A stretch of 64,000 nucleotides of DNA. Source: Aminipila sp047974845 (GTDB taxonomy: Bacteria > Bacillota > Clostridia > Peptostreptococcales > Anaerovoracaceae). Location of the stretch: contig JBKECQ010000040.1 in assembly GCA_047974845.1 (NCBI GenBank), positions 12,822 to 76,821 of the forward strand, read 5' to 3'. The notes under the pieces were generated by a model. It did not search any database. It worked only from the letters and a program-made list of their open reading frames with translations, and was not told the origin of the DNA. A program made the translations under genes and the position numbers. Numbering within the stretch: the stretch's first letter is position 1; every line of letters begins with the position of its first letter. Positions 1 to 10,366 of this stretch are shown here, piece by piece.

Positions 1-573
1 CTTTTTAGTCATTCCAGTGCCGTTTGTTACCGAATCTAACATGGAATACACTTCGTCATCCGTAAGTGCCTTTATTTCTCTTTCCCCCGGTTTAGGAACT
101 CTTATGGGATCTAATCCATCGGTAATGTTCTTTGTCAACAATTCATCTCTGAAAAGATATTTAAAAAGAACCGATAGAGATGACTTTTTTCTTGCAAGTG
201 ACCTATTATCATTCTCAAAAATATATATACTTTTGTCCCGTTCCCTTTGATATCTTCTGGCAAAATCTAAAAAAATATTAATGTCTCTGGCTTTTATTAA
301 CTCAAAGTCCTCTACTCTAATATCTTTAATGTTTTTGGCATTAAACATACCACTTTCCACAAGATAATTACAAAAGAACTTAATGTCATTTAAATATGCC
401 AACCTTGTCATTGGAAGCACGCTTCCTCTTAAATACGCAAAAAATCCCAACATAAATGTAGGTAGTTCTTTTTCTATGGAGCTACAACTATCAAAAATTT
501 CTTGCTCTTTTTTTAATATATTTTCAGGCTTACCTGTCTTATTTTGTATTTTTATTTGTTTTCCTTCAGCCAT
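1..573 (-). CDS. Tyrosine recombinase (XerC/XerD/XerS-like), 3' part cut by window
   Basis: The frame is open for 191 codons from the ATG at 573 to the window edge with no stop. The N-terminal half looks like a SAM-like core-binding domain: about residues 30-70 resemble the four-helix arm-binding fold, followed by the phrase SLARKKSSLSVLFKYL and then the start of the catalytic domain (ALTDDEVYSML, near residue 170). The catalytic Arg-His-Arg-Tyr residues would lie beyond the window. An AAAGGAG ribosome site precedes the ATG, and the gene overlaps the end of miaA by 22 bases, so the two are translationally coupled. Family members resolve chromosome dimers or move elements; with only the N-terminal half visible I cannot say which. 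Coupling to miaA rather than to phage genes favours a housekeeping Xer role (inference). Confidence 0.8.
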   Translation of the reverse strand, partial: MAEGKQIKIQNKTGKPENILKKEQEIFDSCSSIEKELPTFMLGFFAYLRGSVLPMTRLAYLNDIKFFCNYLVESGMFNAKNIKDIRVEDFELIKARDINIFLDFARRYQRERDKSIYIFENDNRSLARKKSSLSVLFKYLFRDELLTKNITDGLDPIRVPKPGEREIKALTDDEVYSMLDSVTNGTGMTKK

Positions 574-1484
574 ATGACAATCTCCTTTAAAGCGTCGTCA
601 TCGTTTTTATACTCTGAAATATTGAACCATTTAATATCTTCATACCGTTTAAACCATGTCATCTGTCTCTTTGCATAATGCCTTGTATTTCTTTTAACTA
701 AATAGATTGCGTGCTCTAAATCATACTCTCCGTTTAAGTAGCCTATCACTTCTTTATAGCCTATACCCTTCATAGAAATATTATCAGCAGTAAGACCCTT
801 GTCCATAAGATTCTTGATTTCATCTACAAGCCCCATATCTAACAACATATCTACACGCATATTTATTCGACTATACAATTCTTCCCTATCTCTGCAAAGA
901 CCTACAAGCTTGTAACTATAATCTTTTGATGGTACAAATGACTCTTCAAAGGATTTTATTCCCTCATTTGAGTTTTCTGCCACTTCTAATGCTCTAATTA
1001 CCTTTTTTAGGTTATTTGGATGTATTCTTTCTGCTGCGGCACTGTCTTTTTGCTTTAATAAGTCATAAACATACTCATTTCCATGCTTTTCTGCCAAATC
1101 CTCAAGCTTTTTTCTATATTCGTGTCCAACAGGAGGTGCAGAAAAATCCATTTCATATATGATAGAATTGACGTATAACCCGGTTCCACCGGATATAATC
1201 GGTGTTTTTCCCTTAGAAAATACTGTTTCGATGGCTTTTTTAGCTCTTTTTTGATATTCTGCAACCGAAAATGGCTCTTCTGGGTGTATTTCATCAACTA
1301 AATAGTGTTTTACCTGCAATTGTTCCTCTTTTGTTGGCTTTGCACTGCCAATATCCATAAATTTATATAGTTGCATTGAATCAGATGAAATAATTTCTCC
1401 ATTGAATTGCTTAGCTATATCAATAGCAAATTTAGTTTTTCCTACTGCAGTTGGCCCTGCAACGATAATAATTTCTCTTTCCAT
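552..1484 (-). CDS. miaA: tRNA dimethylallyltransferase MiaA
   Basis: MiaA adds a dimethylallyl group to N6 of A37 in tRNAs that read codons starting with U; the product is the substrate for later thiomethylation. At 310 residues it has the family's usual length. The P-loop GPTAVGKT is at residues 10-17, the conserved SSDSMQLY at 33-40, the SGGTGLY substrate loop near 100, and RNTRHYAKRQMTWF close to the C terminus. It lies 6 bases behind mutL and overlaps the recombinase at its 3' end, so mutS-mutL-miaA-recombinase looks like one transcript. The mutS-mutL-miaA order is common in Firmicutes. Its dimethylallyl donor descends from the dxs pathway encoded at 8.5-10.3 kb. Confidence 0.97.
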   Translation of the reverse strand: MEREIIIVAGPTAVGKTKFAIDIAKQFNGEIISSDSMQLYKFMDIGSAKPTKEEQLQVKHYLVDEIHPEEPFSVAEYQKRAKKAIETVFSKGKTPIISGGTGLYVNSIIYEMDFSAPPVGHEYRKKLEDLAEKHGNEYVYDLLKQKDSAAAERIHPNNLKKVIRALEVAENSNEGIKSFEESFVPSKDYSYKLVGLCRDREELYSRINMRVDMLLDMGLVDEIKNLMDKGLTADNISMKGIGYKEVIGYLNGEYDLEHAIYLVKRNTRHYAKRQMTWFKRYEDIKWFNISEYKNDDDALKEIVIWLKENK

Positions 1485-1490
1485 ATTTAT

Positions 1491-3557
1491 TTATACTCTC
1501 TTAAACATTTTTTCTATTTCATATTTAGTCATTTTTATAAAGGTAGGTCTTCCATGTGGGCATGAATATGGGTTATCACACATAGATAAATCTTTCATGA
1601 GATTTTCGCACTCTGAATCTGAAAGAACATCATTTGCCTTAACCGCAGATTTACACGCTTTAGTTATAATTTTATCTATTTTAGATTGATTTTCAATATC
1701 AATATCTTCACCAATATTTTCGATGAAATAATTCACCATATCCTGCGCCTCTGAAAGTCCCATAAACATAGGTATCTCTTTGACAATATAAGATTTATTT
1801 CCAAAAGGTTCAATTTCAAAACCCATACCCTTTAAAATCTTAATCCAAGAACTCTCTGTAGATTTAATGGAATAAGGTACATCTACTACAATAGGAGTTA
1901 AAATTTGTTGATGAATTTTTTCCTCATTTTTATATTGTTTTAGTAATAGCTCATAAAATATCCTTTCATGTGCCGCGTGCTGATCAATTAAATAAAAACT
2001 ATTATAATCAGTTGCCATAATATATGTGTTAAATAAGGTTCCTAATATTTTTAAAGTAGTAAAAAAAGATTCTATTGATGAACTTTCGTTAGTAACCACA
2101 GTTTTATTTTTTAAATTATTATATTCCTGTTCTTCTTGTTCTTTCGCTAACGTAGACAATATACTTTTTACGTCAACTTGTTCTTGATTTTTTTCATCTT
2201 TTTTAAGTTGTTGCTTATTTTTACTTAATATCTCTACAATATTACTATTGTTTTGCTCATTTTCACTGTGTTTATTGATATTTATATCAATAATAGGTAC
2301 TAATTGTGGCTTTTTCTCCTGTAATCTATCATATTTACTATTAAAATCTGATTTAATGGAGATAAAATCCCTATCTTTGCTATCATCTATAGTATTTTTA
2401 TCTAAAACATTGGTATTCCTATTTATAGTCTCCCTGTCAGAGATTATCGCATTATTCTCACTTTTATGTTGAATTCCTTTAGTAACTTCCGAGTTTTGTT
2501 GATTTCTTTGTGTATTTTGAGCCATTAACTCCATTTTTTTAATGATATTCTCACTTTTTACCTTGGGAATGGCTTCATTTGATAATAAACCTGCCTTTAT
2601 TGCCTGTGCAATAAAGCCTTTTACCTCCATATCCCCATGGAATCTGACTTCTTTTTTATTTGGATGTATATTCACATCAACTAATTCAGGTTTAATGTTG
2701 AAAAACAAATAAGCTATTGGGTATCTGCCTTCAAACAGTCTTTCTGTATATCCATCTTGTACAGCCATATCCATAATTCTATTAGATATGACACGACCAT
2801 TTACAAAAAATATCTGCTGTTTTCTATTTGTTCTGCTAAAATCAGGTCTGGATATGTAACCCTCTAAAGACATTCTTTCATTTTCAGCGGAGATAAATAT
2901 AAGCCCATCGCCCACAGCCCTGCTAAAGACCGTAACTATGTTACTATATTTATCACCCTTACCGTTTGTAGAAAATAATATGGTTCCATTATTTATAAGT
3001 CTTATTTTTATATTGGCATAAGCAAGAGCAATTTTAGAAACAAAATCTATAATCAAAGTACTCTCTGTAGCATCTGTTTTCATAAACTTTAATCTTGCCG
3101 GCGTATTATAAAATAAATCCGAAACTATAATAGTGGTTCCTTCCGGACAACCTGTTGCAGTTTTTTCAAAAACTTCTCCACCGTATATCTTTAATGAAGT
3201 ACCTACCTTAGCCTGTGCGGTTTTAGTAATCAGTTCAACCCTTGATACTGCCGCAATACTTGAAAGTGCTTCACCTCTAAATCCCAGAGTCATAATACTA
3301 TTTAAATCTTCATCCGTTGAAATTTTACTGGTGGCGTGACGCAAAAAAGCCAGTTCTACTTCATTTTCATCAATGCCCAGTCCATTATCGGTTACTCGAA
3401 TATATGACTTCCCACCGTTCTTAATTTCTATAGTAATAGAAGTTGACCCAGCATCTATGGCATTTTCCACAAGCTCTTTTACAATTGATAGAGGTCTATC
3501 TACAACCTCCCCTGCAGCAATCTTATCAGCTACGTTTTTACTTAAAAGTTTAATCAT
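1491..3557 (-). CDS. mutL: DNA mismatch repair protein MutL (endonuclease type)
   Basis: MutL links mismatch recognition by MutS to strand removal. The 688-residue protein has an N-terminal GHKL ATPase (ENAIDAGST near 32, DNGLGID near 58, GFRGEALSSI near 93) and a C-terminal dimerisation/endonuclease domain. The nuclease motif DQHA-x2-E-x4-E is intact at residues 525-536, with ACKSAVKAND near 634 and CPHGRPT near 666 completing the metal site. This fits an organism without MutH, where MutL makes the nick. Between the domains, about residues 345-490, lies a long Asn/Lys/Glu-rich linker of low complexity. The start codon overlaps the end of mutS by 8 bases, which indicates translational coupling. 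Confidence 0.97.
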   Translation of the reverse strand: MIKLLSKNVADKIAAGEVVDRPLSIVKELVENAIDAGSTSITIEIKNGGKSYIRVTDNGLGIDENEVELAFLRHATSKISTDEDLNSIMTLGFRGEALSSIAAVSRVELITKTAQAKVGTSLKIYGGEVFEKTATGCPEGTTIIVSDLFYNTPARLKFMKTDATESTLIIDFVSKIALAYANIKIRLINNGTILFSTNGKGDKYSNIVTVFSRAVGDGLIFISAENERMSLEGYISRPDFSRTNRKQQIFFVNGRVISNRIMDMAVQDGYTERLFEGRYPIAYLFFNIKPELVDVNIHPNKKEVRFHGDMEVKGFIAQAIKAGLLSNEAIPKVKSENIIKKMELMAQNTQRNQQNSEVTKGIQHKSENNAIISDRETINRNTNVLDKNTIDDSKDRDFISIKSDFNSKYDRLQEKKPQLVPIIDININKHSENEQNNSNIVEILSKNKQQLKKDEKNQEQVDVKSILSTLAKEQEEQEYNNLKNKTVVTNESSSIESFFTTLKILGTLFNTYIMATDYNSFYLIDQHAAHERIFYELLLKQYKNEEKIHQQILTPIVVDVPYSIKSTESSWIKILKGMGFEIEPFGNKSYIVKEIPMFMGLSEAQDMVNYFIENIGEDIDIENQSKIDKIITKACKSAVKANDVLSDSECENLMKDLSMCDNPYSCPHGRPTFIKMTKYEIEKMFKRV

Positions 3558-6252
3558 TTGCAGCCTCCTGAAGTTCTTCTAAGATCTTTAGAGCCTCCCA
3601 AGGTGCCAATTTCATTAAATCCAGACTCTTTAATCTATCAATAATAGGATTTGGAGCAAATCCAAACAACGACAATTGTTCTCCCTGTGCTTTATCAGCA
3701 TCATTACCATTACCCTTGCTTTCTTTGCTTTTCTTTGGCTTAATATCACCGGAAGCAATAGCTTTGTCGGAATTTTCTTCATAAACTATGGTTGAATTAA
3801 GCTTGTTTATGGAATCAAATTCATATTTACCGGATTCAAGACCTGTCAACTTATTCTCTGCAGCATCTAAGACCCACTTTGGTACACCTGCTATTTTCGC
3901 AACATGAATACCATAACTTCTACTTGCACTTCCTTGTACTATTTTATGTAGAAAAATAATATTTCCATTTTCTTCAGTAACATCTACATTTAAATTCTTA
4001 ACACCATCAATACTTTCTTCAAGTGCTGTTAATTCGTGGTAATGTGTAGCAAATAAAGTTCTAATCTTTCTGTTTTTATTACAAAGGTATTCAACCACTG
4101 CCCATGCTATTGAAAGTCCGTCATAAGTACTTGTCCCTCTTCCGATTTCATCTAATATAATAAGACTTTTAGAAGTAGCCGTATTTAGTATATATGCAAG
4201 TTCGCTCATTTCAACGAAAAATGTACTTTGTCCCTGGGCAAGATTGTCAGATGCTCCAATACGAGTATATATTCTGTCTACAACTCCAATTGAAGCGCTC
4301 TCACAAGGCACAAAACAGCCTGCCTGAGCCATTAAAACTATTAATGCAGTCTGACGCATATATGTAGACTTACCCGCCATATTCGGACCTGTAATAAGGA
4401 GCATACTGGAGTCGGCATTATTCACATAAACATCATTGGATACAAATATACCATCTTTAATCATTTGCTCGATAACAGGATGCCTTCCCTTTACAATAAC
4501 TAACTCCTCATCATCACTTATCTGAGGTTTAACATATCCAAATGAAGCAGATACGTGAGCAAATGAAGTTAAAACATCCAAAACAGCAATTGCAGATGAT
4601 GTTTTTTGTAATACGCTTATAAAACCTTGGATTCTAAGTCTTAGTTCCGTAAAAATCTCATACTCCATTTGGTTTATCTTTGACTCAGCATTCAAAACTA
4701 AGCTTTCCATTTCTTTAAGTTCAGGTGTGATAAAGCGCTCACAATTGACTAGAGTCTGTTTTCTAATATAATCTTCAGGTGCCATATCTAAATTTGATTT
4801 GGTTATTTCTATATAATAGCCAAACACTTTATTAAATCTTACCTTTAGATTTTTTATTCCCGTTCTTTCTCTTTCTTTACCCTCTAATTCTGCAATCCAT
4901 AGTTGTCCGTCCTTTATGGAAAATCTTAAATTGTCCAGTTCCTCAGAAAATCCTTCTTTGATTAACCCACCCTCTTTTACAGTAAAAGGAGGGTCCTCAA
5001 CAATGGCATTATCTATTAAATCATATACTTCAAATAAATCACTGCTTATCTCAGCATCTAACTTATTCAATAAACTATCCTCTAAAGAACTTAGCTCCGC
5101 CTTCAACTCAGGTAAAATAAATAAAGAGTTTCTTAAGGCAATAAGGTCTTTACCATTTGCATTACCGCAAGCAATTCTGCCGGCTAATCGTTCAAGGTCA
5201 TAAACTCTTTTTAAAGATTCCTTAATATTATTTCTAATAATTATTTCATCACAAAGAATTTCTACAGTATTCAATCTTTCTTTAATCTGAGAACTGTTAT
5301 TTAAAGGTTCTCTAAGCCATTGCTTCATTTTTCTGGATCCCATAGCCGTATGGGTTTTGTCTAAAATACCTAAAAGAGAACCTTGTACACGTTTCTCATA
5401 CAAAGTCTCTGTAATTTCCAAGTTTCTTATTGTTGATTTATCCAGTGACATATGTGAGCCAATATCATAAATCTCTACATTTGTAATATGGCTTAAGTTA
5501 TGCTTTCTGGTTTCAAAAATATAGCTTAGAAGCGTCCCAAGCGAAAATGTGGCCAAGTCAGCTTCTACAAGACCCAAACCTGTAAGTGATTTTATGTTAA
5601 ACTGCTTTAAAATAACGTTGTTTACCATATTAATATTATGAAAACCCTCTGCAAGTGGGTTAAAATATGCATCTGTAACTTTTTTCATATCCTCAAGGGA
5701 TATAAAGTTTTCCGCATTTTCATTAATAATCACTTCTTTGGCTTTTATTTTCACAAGCTCATTCAACAAAATTTCTAAACTGCCGCTTCCCTTTATGCTT
5801 GTTGCATAAAGTTCCCCGGTTGATATATCGCAATATGCAATACCTGCACCTTCTTCTGATATAAACACAGATGCAAGGTAATTATTTTCTTTTTCATTTA
5901 ACATTGTCTGATTGACAATAGTCCCCGGCGTGACAATCTGTACTACCTCACGCTTCACTATACCTTTTGCTGTAGCGGGGTCTTCTACCTGCTCACAAAT
6001 AGCAACTTTATACCCTTTATCTACTAGCTTTGCAATATAAGTGTCTGCGGAATGAAAAGGGACTCCGCACATGGGAGCCCTTTCCTCTTGACCGCAGTTT
6101 TTTCCCGTCAAGGTTATTTCCATTTCCTTGGACGCAGTAATAGCGTCCTCAAAAAACATTTCATAAAAATCGCCGAGCCTAAAGAACAAGATACAGTCTT
6201 GATGATTTTGTTTTATATCCATGTACTGTTGCATCATCGGTGTTAATTGCAT
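3550..6252 (-). CDS. mutS: DNA mismatch repair protein MutS
   Basis: MutS recognises mismatches and small loops and recruits MutL. The 900-residue protein carries the mismatch-binding F-x-E motif as GDFYEMF at residues 27-33, the connector and lever domains, and the ABC-type ATPase with Walker A GPNMAGKST at 622-630. Walker B is LIILDEIGRGTSTYDG, followed by the ATHYHEL histidine. The C-terminal tail (EQLSLFGF) resembles the QLSLF beta-clamp-binding peptide, which fits clamp-directed repair in Gram-positive bacteria. The gene leads the mutS-mutL-miaA run. The 137 bases upstream of its ATG hold nothing I could assign beyond a presumed promoter. Confidence 0.98.
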   Translation of the reverse strand: MQLTPMMQQYMDIKQNHQDCILFFRLGDFYEMFFEDAITASKEMEITLTGKNCGQEERAPMCGVPFHSADTYIAKLVDKGYKVAICEQVEDPATAKGIVKREVVQIVTPGTIVNQTMLNEKENNYLASVFISEEGAGIAYCDISTGELYATSIKGSGSLEILLNELVKIKAKEVIINENAENFISLEDMKKVTDAYFNPLAEGFHNINMVNNVILKQFNIKSLTGLGLVEADLATFSLGTLLSYIFETRKHNLSHITNVEIYDIGSHMSLDKSTIRNLEITETLYEKRVQGSLLGILDKTHTAMGSRKMKQWLREPLNNSSQIKERLNTVEILCDEIIIRNNIKESLKRVYDLERLAGRIACGNANGKDLIALRNSLFILPELKAELSSLEDSLLNKLDAEISSDLFEVYDLIDNAIVEDPPFTVKEGGLIKEGFSEELDNLRFSIKDGQLWIAELEGKERERTGIKNLKVRFNKVFGYYIEITKSNLDMAPEDYIRKQTLVNCERFITPELKEMESLVLNAESKINQMEYEIFTELRLRIQGFISVLQKTSSAIAVLDVLTSFAHVSASFGYVKPQISDDEELVIVKGRHPVIEQMIKDGIFVSNDVYVNNADSSMLLITGPNMAGKSTYMRQTALIVLMAQAGCFVPCESASIGVVDRIYTRIGASDNLAQGQSTFFVEMSELAYILNTATSKSLIILDEIGRGTSTYDGLSIAWAVVEYLCNKNRKIRTLFATHYHELTALEESIDGVKNLNVDVTEENGNIIFLHKIVQGSASRSYGIHVAKIAGVPKWVLDAAENKLTGLESGKYEFDSINKLNSTIVYEENSDKAIASGDIKPKKSKESKGNGNDADKAQGEQLSLFGFAPNPIIDRLKSLDLMKLAPWEALKILEELQEAAND

Positions 6253-6389
6253 ATATTCTTTATACTCCTTTTTATCTAAAATTAATGGCCGTTTAAGGCT
6301 TTCTATTTATGAAATATGTTTGCTTTTACTCTTTAGGTAAATATCGCATCAATACTCTACTATCTCCATAAGCTTTGGAGCTATTGATA

Positions 6390-7589
6390 TTATTTATTTC
6401 CTAATGCTTTGTACTTTTCAAGGCCTAATCTCATCAATTCAACACCACGTACTAAGTCTTCTTTTTTAAGAACATAAGCAATTCTAAGCTCGTCTTTTCC
6501 AAGACCAGGTGTACCGTAGAAACCTTGAATTGGAGCATACATAACAGTTTCTCCATTATCATCAAATTCAGTTAGAAGCCATACTAAGAAATCTTCTGTA
6601 CTTTCAACAGGAAGTTTAACCATTATGTAGAACGCACCACCAGGTTTTTGGCAAACAACCCCAGGAATCTTCATGATTTCTTCATAAACAGCATCTCTTC
6701 TGCTTTCATATTCAGCTTTTACATCATTAAAATATGATGGGTCTAATTCATAAAGAGCTGTAGCACCAATCATATCAAGTGTTGGGCAACAAAGACGTCC
6801 CTGAGCCAATTTCATTGCATTGGACATAAGTTCTTCATTCTTTGATACTATGCAACCAACTCTTGCACCACAAGCTGAGAATCTCTTTGAAACAGAGTCA
6901 ACAATAATAACTCTTTCCTTGATATCTTCAATCTGACCGAAAGAAGTCATTTCTCTTCCATCATAAGCAAACTCTCTGTACACTTCATCTGCAATAATCC
7001 ATAAGTCATGCTTTTTAGCAACATCAGCTATAACTAGCATTTCATCTCTTGATAAAATAGTACCTGTTGGGTTTCCTGGATTTACTAATGAAATAGCTCT
7101 TGTTTTGTCTGTAATAACCTTTTCAATTCTGTCTGCAAAAGCAAAACGATATCCTTCCTCAGCGTTTGTTGTAATAGGTACAACTTTACCACCTGCAGAA
7201 GCAATAAAAGTCTGGTAGTTTGTGTAGAAAGGTTCCGGTACTAGAACTTCATCACCATAATCAAGCAAGCAAGTATAGATCATGCTAAGCGCTTCTGAAC
7301 CACCATTTGTAATAAGTACATCCTTACGTTCAATGTCCATTCCAAAACGTTTGAAATAGTTTGCAATAGCATCTTGCAACTGAACAAGACCACCTGATTC
7401 TGCATAAGCAAGAACTTCTGAATCAAAGTTTCTTACAGCGTCCATAAATGCTTTTGGTGTCTTAATATCCGGTTGACCAATGTTCAAGTGGTAAACCTTC
7501 TTACCTTTTGCTTTAGCTTCAATAGCGTACACATTGAACTTTCTGATAGGTGAAAATTGCATGTCTTGTACTTTTTGTGATAGTTTCAT
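6390..7589 (-). CDS. PLP-dependent class I/II aminotransferase (AspB-like)
   Basis: A fold-type I aminotransferase of 399 residues, the usual length. The cofactor lysine is K235 in SVSKRFSACGARVG; D201 (DEVYREF), the NPGNPTG loop at 171-177 and the C-terminal RIAY arginine complete the active site. The family moves amino groups between aspartate, alanine, tyrosine or related amino acids and 2-oxoacids; sequence reading does not settle the substrate. The GTILSRDEM region and overall length suit the aspartate/alanine group (inference). The GGAGAGTC ribosome site is close to the ATG. It stands alone between mutS and tlyA, where other clostridia often carry nadK, argR and recN. Confidence 0.9.
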   Translation of the reverse strand: MKLSQKVQDMQFSPIRKFNVYAIEAKAKGKKVYHLNIGQPDIKTPKAFMDAVRNFDSEVLAYAESGGLVQLQDAIANYFKRFGMDIERKDVLITNGGSEALSMIYTCLLDYGDEVLVPEPFYTNYQTFIASAGGKVVPITTNAEEGYRFAFADRIEKVITDKTRAISLVNPGNPTGTILSRDEMLVIADVAKKHDLWIIADEVYREFAYDGREMTSFGQIEDIKERVIIVDSVSKRFSACGARVGCIVSKNEELMSNAMKLAQGRLCCPTLDMIGATALYELDPSYFNDVKAEYESRRDAVYEEIMKIPGVVCQKPGGAFYIMVKLPVESTEDFLVWLLTEFDDNGETVMYAPIQGFYGTPGLGKDELRIAYVLKKEDLVRGVELMRLGLEKYKALGNK

Positions 7590-7664
7590 TTTAGACTCTC
7601 CTTCTTATTTTATTGAAATAGTCTTTAAATAATTGAGTTGAATATATTGAAAAAAAATTGAAAA

Positions 7665-8483
7665 CTAATCTAAAGTTTCGTGAGACATATTTGCAATTGC
7701 TTCAATTGCATCTTCAGTAAATGACTCACATTCTGATTTCTTTAAATGTAATAAATATTCTATATTTCCCTTTGCTCCTGTTACCGGTGAAAAGGTTAAT
7801 CCTTGAGGATATAAGTTATTTTCCTTAGCGTAATTAATAACATTTCTTATTACCTCTTTATGAACATTTATATCTTTTACAATACCTTTTTTGCCTACCT
7901 GTTCTCTTCCTGCTTCAAACTGCGGCTTTACCAAACAAACAATGCTTCCGGTCTCTGCTAAAAGCTTGCTGGCAACCGGTAAAACTAATTTTAAAGAAAT
8001 AAAAGAAACATCTATACTGATAAAATCAATATTTTTATCAACAGTGTCAAAGTCTAGGTAACGAACATTTACCTTTTCCATATTTACTACTCTTGGATCA
8101 TTTCTAAGTTTCCAATCAAGCTGGCCATAGCCTACATCAATTGCAAAAACCTTAACCGCACCATTTTTTAACATACAATCTGTAAAGCCTCCTGTGGATG
8201 CACCTATATCTACAGAAACTGCATCTTTAAGGTTAAAGTCAAATTCGTTTAATGCCTTTTCTAACTTTAATCCTCCACGGCTAACATATGGGCAAATATC
8301 TTCTTTTATAAAAAACTCTGAGGTATCGCTTACGGAAGTACCCGCTTTGTCTATTCTTTGTCCGTCTACAAAAACAATTCCAGCCATAATAGCACTTTTA
8401 GCTTTTTCTCTTGATTGAAAAAAACCCTTTTCAACCAATATAACATCAAGTCTATCCTTCAATAAAGTCACGCACCCTTTCAC
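7665..8483 (-). CDS. tlyA: TlyA family 2'-O-ribose rRNA methyltransferase / hemolysin A
   Basis: TlyA-type proteins methylate ribose 2'-OH groups in ribosomal RNA using S-adenosylmethionine. The 272-residue frame has an N-terminal S4 RNA-binding domain (RLDVILVEKGFFQSREKA) and a C-terminal FtsJ-like methyltransferase (SVDIGASTGGFTDCML, then IDVGYGQLDWKL, and CLVKPQFE). The start is uncertain: the GTG at 8483 opens the frame inside dxs, and a TTG seven codons in gives the more conserved MKDRLD-like beginning. It overlaps dxs by about 30 bases, the normal arrangement in the clostridial xseA-xseB-ispA-dxs-tlyA operon, and is the last gene of that run here. Confidence 0.93.
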   Translation of the reverse strand: MKGCVTLLKDRLDVILVEKGFFQSREKAKSAIMAGIVFVDGQRIDKAGTSVSDTSEFFIKEDICPYVSRGGLKLEKALNEFDFNLKDAVSVDIGASTGGFTDCMLKNGAVKVFAIDVGYGQLDWKLRNDPRVVNMEKVNVRYLDFDTVDKNIDFISIDVSFISLKLVLPVASKLLAETGSIVCLVKPQFEAGREQVGKKGIVKDINVHKEVIRNVINYAKENNLYPQGLTFSPVTGAKGNIEYLLHLKKSECESFTEDAIEAIANMSHETLD

Positions 8484-10335
8484 TAATACCTTCTACATCA
8501 AGTTTATATTTTCCAAATAATTCTTTGTCATTACCATGCTCAACAAAACAATCTGGCCATCCTATATTTCTGCACGGTATATTTATATTATTTTCCTGTA
8601 ATATTCTGTCTAATTGCTCGCCAAATCCACCTGTAACTACATTATCTTCAATAGTAATAATCTTTTTAGTGGAATTGGATACATTTACAATAAAATCTTC
8701 ATCAATAGGCTTAATGCTTCTAACATTAACCAATCCTATATTTCTACCCTTTTCTCTGAAAGCCAAACAAACTTCATATGCTATAGACATCATTTTACCT
8801 ATAGCAAATATAGTTAAATCTTGTCCTTCAAAAACTTGTTTACATTTTGTAATTTCACCATACTCCCCGTTATAAACCGAAGAGAAATCTAATGCCTCAC
8901 CTCGAGGATACCTTATTGCACAAGGTCCGTCAAGAGTTAAAGCATATTCAAACATTTCTGCCAATTCTTTGCCATCTACAGGGGCAAGTACAGTCATGTT
9001 TGGCATATGTGATAAGTATGATAAATCAAACACCCCATGGTGGGTTTCTCCATCAGCACCCACATTTCCTGCTCTATCTATTGCAAAAATAACCGGCAGG
9101 TTTTGCATACATACGTCAATCATCATTTGGTCATAAGCCCTTTGCAAAAATGTAGAATAAATAGCAACAACGGGTTTATAACCATGAACAGCCAAACCCG
9201 CAGCAAAAGAAACAGCGTGTCCCTCTGCAATGCCTACATCAAAGATTCTGTCAGGATATTTTAATGCAAATTTATCAAGCCCTGTACCATCAATCATAGC
9301 GGCACATACAGCCACTACTTTATTATTTCTGCCTGCCAACTGAATCATTTTATTCCCAAATACTTGAGAATATGAAAATCCATCAGCCGCCTTAATTGGT
9401 AACCCTGTTGTAGGGTTAAATGGTGCAACACCATGGAATTTATCAGGACTGGTCTCTGAATTTCTATAACCCTTTCCTTTTTTGGTCATAACATGTAGGA
9501 TAACAGGACCCTCCACATTTTTTGCAAGCATTAAAGCTGTTGTTAAATCTTCTAAATTATGTCCATCAAAAGGCCCCATATATTTTAAACCAAGTTCTTC
9601 AAAAAGCGCACCTTCAACAACTGCATTTTTTATTGAATCCCTAAAATGCTCAATTACGGAATAAAGGCTTTCACCTACTCCCGGAATACCTTTAAGTGAT
9701 TTTTTCACTTGTTTCTTAAAGTCAATATATGCCGTGGACATTCTTAAGCTGCTCAAGTGCTGTGAGACACCGCCTATGTTTTTAGATATTGACATTTCAT
9801 TATCATTTATAATGATAATCATCTTCGACTTAGATGCTCCCACATTGTTTAAAGCCTCAAAAGCCAAGCCACCTGTTAATGCACCGTCCCCAATCACTGC
9901 AATTACGTTAAAATTTTCTCCGTTTAAATCTCTGGCTGCAGCAATCCCAGCGGCTGCTGAAATTGAGTTACTGCTGTGCCCCGTATCAAAGCAATCGTGT
10001 TCACTTTCCTCCCTTTTAGGGAAACCGCTCATACCTCCGTATTGTCTAAGTGATGAAAATTTTTCTAGCCGTCCCGTCAATATTTTATGAACGTATGACT
10101 GATGACCTACATCCCAGATTATCTTATCCCTAGGGCTGTCAAATACAGTGTGCAATGCTACTGTTAGTTCTACTACCCCTAAGTTAGAAGCTAAGTGACC
10201 ACCTGTCTTGGAAACATTCTCTATTAAAAAATCTCTTATTTCATATGTTAGTAAATCCAATTCATCATTGGACATATATTTTAAATCCTCAGGGAAATCC
10301 CCGTTAAAAAGATTTGTCTTATTTCTTTCTCCCAT
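8452..10335 (-). CDS. dxs: 1-deoxy-D-xylulose-5-phosphate synthase
   Basis: Dxs condenses pyruvate and glyceraldehyde 3-phosphate with loss of CO2, the first step of the MEP isoprenoid pathway. The 627 residues cover the thiamine-diphosphate domain (VIGDGALTGGLAFEALNN around 150), the pyrimidine-binding domain (DRAGNVGADGETHHGVFD near 425) and the transketolase C-terminal domain (GGFGEQ near 565). The early histidine phrase GHQSYVHKILTGR is present. Dxs feeds IspA just upstream and, through dimethylallyl diphosphate, MiaA. It starts 31 bases after ispA and overlaps tlyA. Confidence 0.98.
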   Translation of the reverse strand: MGERNKTNLFNGDFPEDLKYMSNDELDLLTYEIRDFLIENVSKTGGHLASNLGVVELTVALHTVFDSPRDKIIWDVGHQSYVHKILTGRLEKFSSLRQYGGMSGFPKREESEHDCFDTGHSSNSISAAAGIAAARDLNGENFNVIAVIGDGALTGGLAFEALNNVGASKSKMIIIINDNEMSISKNIGGVSQHLSSLRMSTAYIDFKKQVKKSLKGIPGVGESLYSVIEHFRDSIKNAVVEGALFEELGLKYMGPFDGHNLEDLTTALMLAKNVEGPVILHVMTKKGKGYRNSETSPDKFHGVAPFNPTTGLPIKAADGFSYSQVFGNKMIQLAGRNNKVVAVCAAMIDGTGLDKFALKYPDRIFDVGIAEGHAVSFAAGLAVHGYKPVVAIYSTFLQRAYDQMMIDVCMQNLPVIFAIDRAGNVGADGETHHGVFDLSYLSHMPNMTVLAPVDGKELAEMFEYALTLDGPCAIRYPRGEALDFSSVYNGEYGEITKCKQVFEGQDLTIFAIGKMMSIAYEVCLAFREKGRNIGLVNVRSIKPIDEDFIVNVSNSTKKIITIEDNVVTGGFGEQLDRILQENNINIPCRNIGWPDCFVEHGNDKELFGKYKLDVEGISERVRDFIEG

Positions 10336-10366
10336 TGTACCCTCTCGAAGTGAGCTCCTTTACAAA